Assembly: GCF_008180415.1 (NCBI RefSeq)
Contig: NZ_VTEI01000019.1
Span: 2,473-55,219, forward strand
From: Rossellomorea vietnamensis
GTDB taxonomy: Bacteria > Bacillota > Bacilli > Bacillales > Bacillaceae_B
Direction: 5' to 3'
Length of the DNA stretch: 52,747 nt
Shown here: piece by piece, positions 49,720 to 52,747 of the stretch
Layout of the letters: each line of letters starts with the position of its first letter
Position numbering within the stretch: the first letter of the stretch is position 1
The notes under the pieces: model-generated
Database searches by the model: none
What the model saw: only the letters and a program-made list of their open reading frames with translations
What the model was told of the DNA's origin: nothing
Program-made: the position numbers and the translations under genes

Positions 49720-50571
49720 TTAATACTTTACCCTATTTGTCCTGCCGCATTTTATGTTATTGCAGTGGTCAATCAAATACTTGGTGAATTTCACAGTTTC
49801 CAGCACACGTTCCTTATCAAATTGAAACAGCTTCACATATTTATTGCTTCGAATATTCAACGCTTCATGAATGATGGGGTGCCATCTTTCTGGTAGATTT
49901 AACAATCCATACTCTCCCGCTTCCGCTTTCGAAGTTATATCTGATTCCTTCAAGGTGAAGTATTGACGCAATAATCCTAGTACTGTCCATTCAACCTCTT
50001 CAGAAATCTCCTTGGAAGAATGATTCATATCTCGATTTAATGAATTCTCCAGCCTTTCGACCCTCATTGTCCAATAGGAATTCATGTTTTCCCTTACATA
50101 AGAAGTCAGGAGGTCCTTGCTGGCATCAAAAGGGAATTTGGTTATATCAGGACCTAAGACACTGATTCCCTTTTCTTTCAAAAGCACCCAAGTTACTGGG
50201 TTAAACTTGGTGTCCCATTTCAATTTACCATCATTATAGTAAGGAAAGGCTGCATTGTCATCCGGTCTGATTTTCCCCAGATCCTCCGATACAATAAACA
50301 CTCCGTCCATCTCAGGTGATTGAAACTATCCCGCAATCTCTTCATGAATCTTTTTAAGGGTATGTATTTCTGCTTCAGCTAATCGGTTTCTTGTGACCGC
50401 CGCGAAGTCTATATCACTGCAATCTTTAACATAGGCATCCAGTACTATCGAACCGTGTAAATACAGCCCTTCCAATTTATCCGCAGCCTCGTGTTCCAAA
50501 GACTGATATACTTTTGGAGCACCTCTTGAATAGAAGTATGTAATAGTATGACCGTAAACTCCCGACTTCAA
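49720..50571 (-). pseudogene. Aminoglycoside nucleotidyltransferase-like gene with an in-frame TAG
   Basis: A single frame from TTG 50571 to 49720 is interrupted by TAG at 50326-50328. The N-terminus has the nucleotidyltransferase core: LEGLYLHGSIVLDAYVKDCS then DIDF (GSxxxxxxxxxSDxD). After AG-stop the frame continues FQSPEMDGVFI and the DUF4111 region (PVTWVLLKEKGISVLGPDIT, EWTVLGLLRQYFTLKES, YGLLNLPERWHPIIHEALN), as in AadA-type enzymes. CAG (Gln) to TAG fits the position. The damage cuts off the C-terminal helical domain, so both pieces are probably inactive. The TTG start has no clear ribosome site. Confidence 0.85.
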
Positions 50572-50729
50572 TTATTGTGGACAGATACGAATTTTCGAAC
50601 TGCACCATCAATTGGAATCTTACCATAAATGATCAAGAAGGAGCTTTCTGATAGAGGATATACATTCTCACATATTGTATTAATCATGGACAGGATTAGA
50701 AGCGTTAATAATGATCTCCTTATAAGTAA

Positions 50730-50778
50730 CAATAGAAAAGCAGGCCGCTTTCATAGTTGAAGCACCCTGCTTTTGAAA
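50730..50778. terminator. Hairpin downstream of the 92-aa gene
   Basis: AAAAGCAGG and CCTGCTTTT form a 9-bp stem around a 20-base loop. On the minus strand it lies after the 92-aa gene, followed by CTATTGTTAC; the T-run is weak. The rest of 50572-50730 shows nothing. Confidence 0.5.
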
Positions 50779-50800
50779 ATATCCCTTATTTACACCTTTT

Positions 50801-51079
50801 CTAAGCTTTCTCTTTCACGTGCCAAATGAATCCATCTCTGTGGCCTTCCTTATCAATGATTTTACGTACATAATAAGGATCGTGCAGCAGTCCATCACGT
50901 TTGGAGGAATTCAAAAAAGCTTCTCTTTTCGGATCTGCTCGTAATTCTTGGTACCATTTTTGTTCTTCAAGTTCTCTCCATAATTCTTCAATATCAGGTT
51001 CCTTTACCCGCAGGATATATTTTTGAAAGAAACTCACAATAAGTGCTCCAGTCAAAAGTGTCAAAAATAGAAAGATCAT
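50801..51079 (-). CDS. Hypothetical 92-aa membrane-anchored protein
   Basis: N-terminal membrane helix (MIFLFLTLLTGALIVSFFQ) followed by a charged cytoplasmic part (DIEELWRELEEQKWYQELRA, DPYYVRKIIDKEGHRDGFIW). No family recognised. AAGGAG precedes the ATG. The DMT exporter gene lies 36 bases upstream on the same strand, so the two may be cotranscribed. Confidence 0.75.
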   Translation of the reverse strand: MIFLFLTLLTGALIVSFFQKYILRVKEPDIEELWRELEEQKWYQELRADPKREAFLNSSKRDGLLHDPYYVRKIIDKEGHRDGFIWHVKEKA

Positions 51080-51114
51080 GATATAGCTCCTTCATTAACC
51101 AAGCTGTTCATAGT

Positions 51115-52044
51115 TTAAGCGGAAAATTCTTTCTGATTCTTCCTTTTCTTCAACAGCAGCTTAAATGTACCGGTTCCCAGAAGAACCCCAAAGACGATAA
51201 AACAAAAGCCTGCTAAGTGTTTGGAAAGGATTTCCTCTCCTAGAAAAATGGAAGAACCCACTAATGAGAAGAACGGAGTCAGGTTAATAAAAATAGAAGT
51301 TGATCCTGCACCCAGCCGGTGAATGCTATAGTTGTAAAGCATATGGCCAAGACCGGTTGCAAGGATAGCAGAGCCTATCAGTGCCCACCAGACAAAAGCC
51401 GGTTTCTCTGTGAAAAGAACGGTTTTTGTTTCAGAGAAAAAGAAACTTGCGATGATGAGCAGAATCGAGCCCATGAAGAGCATTAAGCCTGTCATCTGCC
51501 GGGAATCAATGCTCACACTAAGCTTTTTGATCAGAATAAAGCTCACAGCCTGAGTCAATACAGCACCGAGGATATACAAATCTCCTATTGAGAGCCCTGA
51601 AAGTGTTCCTTTTTCATTCATTACAATGAGGTATACCCCAAATAACGCAGCCAAAATCCCCATGGTTTTCAGAATTGTAAGTCTCTCATTCAAGAAAATC
51701 ATGGCCATGATGGAAGTGGATAAAGGGACCAGCCCGAGGATTAAACCTGCATTCGTCGCACTGGTTTCAGTCAGTCCAATCGCAAGAAAAAGATGATGCC
51801 CCAGCACTCCGAACAGCGAGGCTGTTAAAATGCCGGCTAAGGTTTTTCTTGATACTTTCTGAAAATTTCTCTTCAATATCAGAAAAAGAATGACAGCAAA
51901 TCCTGCCAGCATGACGCGAAGACCTTGAATCAACACTGGAGGAAAATAGGTTACTAGAATTTTAATAGCTGAAACATTGAACCCCCAAACAACCATCAGC
52001 AAAAATAACAAAATATAAAGGCCCCATTTGGACACGATTTCCAC
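51115..52044 (-). CDS. EamA/DMT-family transporter
   Basis: 309 aa with ten hydrophobic helices in two EamA repeats. The first repeat contains VVWGFNVSAIKILVTYFPPV and ATNAGLILGLVPLSTSIMAM; the second contains TSIFINLTPFFSLVGSSIFL, each the EamA core pattern. Ends in a lysine-rich tail. Exports metabolites or amino acids; substrate unknown. GTG start at 52044. Confidence 0.88.
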   Translation of the reverse strand: MEIVSKWGLYILLFLLMVVWGFNVSAIKILVTYFPPVLIQGLRVMLAGFAVILFLILKRNFQKVSRKTLAGILTASLFGVLGHHLFLAIGLTETSATNAGLILGLVPLSTSIMAMIFLNERLTILKTMGILAALFGVYLIVMNEKGTLSGLSIGDLYILGAVLTQAVSFILIKKLSVSIDSRQMTGLMLFMGSILLIIASFFFSETKTVLFTEKPAFVWWALIGSAILATGLGHMLYNYSIHRLGAGSTSIFINLTPFFSLVGSSIFLGEEILSKHLAGFCFIVFGVLLGTGTFKLLLKKRKNQKEFSA

Positions 52045-52259
52045 ACTTCTTTCGAAAACAGTAATATTTCTAATTTATCAGGGGAGGTTCTGCCTGTAAA
52101 GGGAAGTGAATTAAATGGAGGTATCGTATAAGGAATTCATTTATAAAAGCAATCTAAGAAATTAAACAAATAAGTGCTTCCTGAATTTTAGAGGGCACTA
52201 AGAATCCATTATTATCAAAGAAAAAGTCAACTATCCTTTTTAAAACAAGATGTAAATTG

Positions 52260-52747
52260 TCAACTCAAGTCGAACACGGCAAGAAATTCATGAATACCTC
52301 AAAGCGTATTATAATTGAGCACTTTCCGGGGGACCTGGTTGAACGTCAAGAGAAAATCCATGATGTCCTTCTGGGTCATTCGGTTGAAATCGGTTCCTTT
52401 TGGATACGTGCGCCTAATGCGGCCGTTGCTATTTTCGTTGGTGCCACGCTGACCTGGTTTGCCAGGAGCCGAGAAGTAAAAGGGAACTTCCAGCCCTTTC
52501 TCTACTTCTTCCCAAAGATGAAATTCCTTGCCACGGTCTGCGGTGATGGACTTTACCACTTTTTTAGGCAAGTTTTTCAACACGTGGATGATGGACTGTG
52601 CGGTTTCACTCGCCGTTTTCGCCGACAGCTTATAGATAATCTCAAACCGGCTGGTACGCTCGGTCAACGTGAGAATCTGACTTTTGTGTGACTTGCCGAT
52701 GACTGTATCGACTTCCCAATGCCCGACTTGGCTTCGGGGCGCACTAC
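52260..52747 (-). pseudogene. IS30-family transposase, partial, with an in-frame TGA
   Basis: The frame enters from the right edge with RSQVGHWEVDTVIGKSHKS, the first catalytic Asp region of the IS30 DDE domain, then LTERTSRFEIIYKLS, ITADRGKEF (second Asp), and NENSNGRIRRTYPKGTDF (catalytic Glu). A TGA at 52299-52301 cuts it after NYNTL; the frame continues GIHEFLAVFDLS to TGA at 52260-52262, close to the expected end. The element end should lie just left of 52257 (AACAAGATGTAAATTGTCAA). The N-terminal part is outside the window. Confidence 0.85.

Noticed and set aside
52257..52691. 144-codon plus-strand frame at the right edge
   Set aside because: It is the opposite-strand shadow of the IS30 transposase, whose catalytic motifs are clear on the minus strand.

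Overview
The window looks like chromosomal DNA of a spore-forming Bacillaceae member (low G+C Firmicute). Reasons: a SpoVIF homologue, a HemAT aerotaxis sensor, T-box leaders, a TPP riboswitch in front of a tenI-thiO-thiS-thiG-thiF-thiD-thiE operon, AGGAGG-type ribosome sites and common TTG/GTG starts. The genus cannot be fixed from sequence alone. No rRNA, tRNA or CRISPR array was seen.

Region 1 (1-15.1 kb) is accessory. It begins with the right end of a transposon (AAA ATPase and a DUF5348-like gene) and a complete group II intron (610-3244). Then comes a long same-strand series of short unrelated genes: two GNATs, a NUDIX hydrolase, a HAD hydrolase, lipoproteins, one- and two-TM proteins, a VanZ-like protein and a 26-aa peptide. 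Almost every gene is separated from the next by an imperfect palindromic repeat of about 60-130 bp, with a GGGGGC...GCCC stem and, in most copies, a TTCAATTA(T/A)TGGGGCAGGTTA-like tail. The intron sits exactly at GGGGGC^TTATC of one repeat. A complete tyrosine recombinase (8890-9732) and an MFS/XRE-TPR pair (9888-12471) lie inside the series. This gene-cassette-like array is the most interesting system in the window.

Region 2 (15.4-26.5 kb) has an AraC regulator divergent from two aldo/keto reductases. Next are a cytochrome P460-like lipoprotein, a DUF4405 membrane protein and a frameshifted lipoprotein flavodoxin (a probable extracytoplasmic redox set), a decayed FliB-like lysine methylase, a duplicated scrap of the second reductase, two secreted alpha/beta hydrolases with foreign-looking codon use, a ruined integrase and about 1.1 kb without genes.

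Region 3 (26.5-52.2 kb) is more core-like and mostly on the minus strand: an NDH-2-like flavoprotein, spoVIF, a phospholipase A2-like protein, a T-box-controlled pair (double-domain nitroreductase plus APC permease), an O-methyltransferase, a thrZ/thrS gene behind two tandem T-boxes but carrying an internal TGA, hemAT, a HIT protein, the thiamine operon, glutathione peroxidase, acetyltransferases, a zinc alcohol dehydrogenase, a GH18 hydrolase, a nucleotidyltransferase broken by TAG, and a DMT exporter. The right edge is a partial IS30-family transposase.

A recurring feature is recent gene damage: single nonsense codons in NUDIX, VanZ (two), thrZ, the nucleotidyltransferase and the IS30 transposase, and frameshifts in the flavodoxin and a small membrane gene. 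Several stops fit one C-to-T or G-to-A change.
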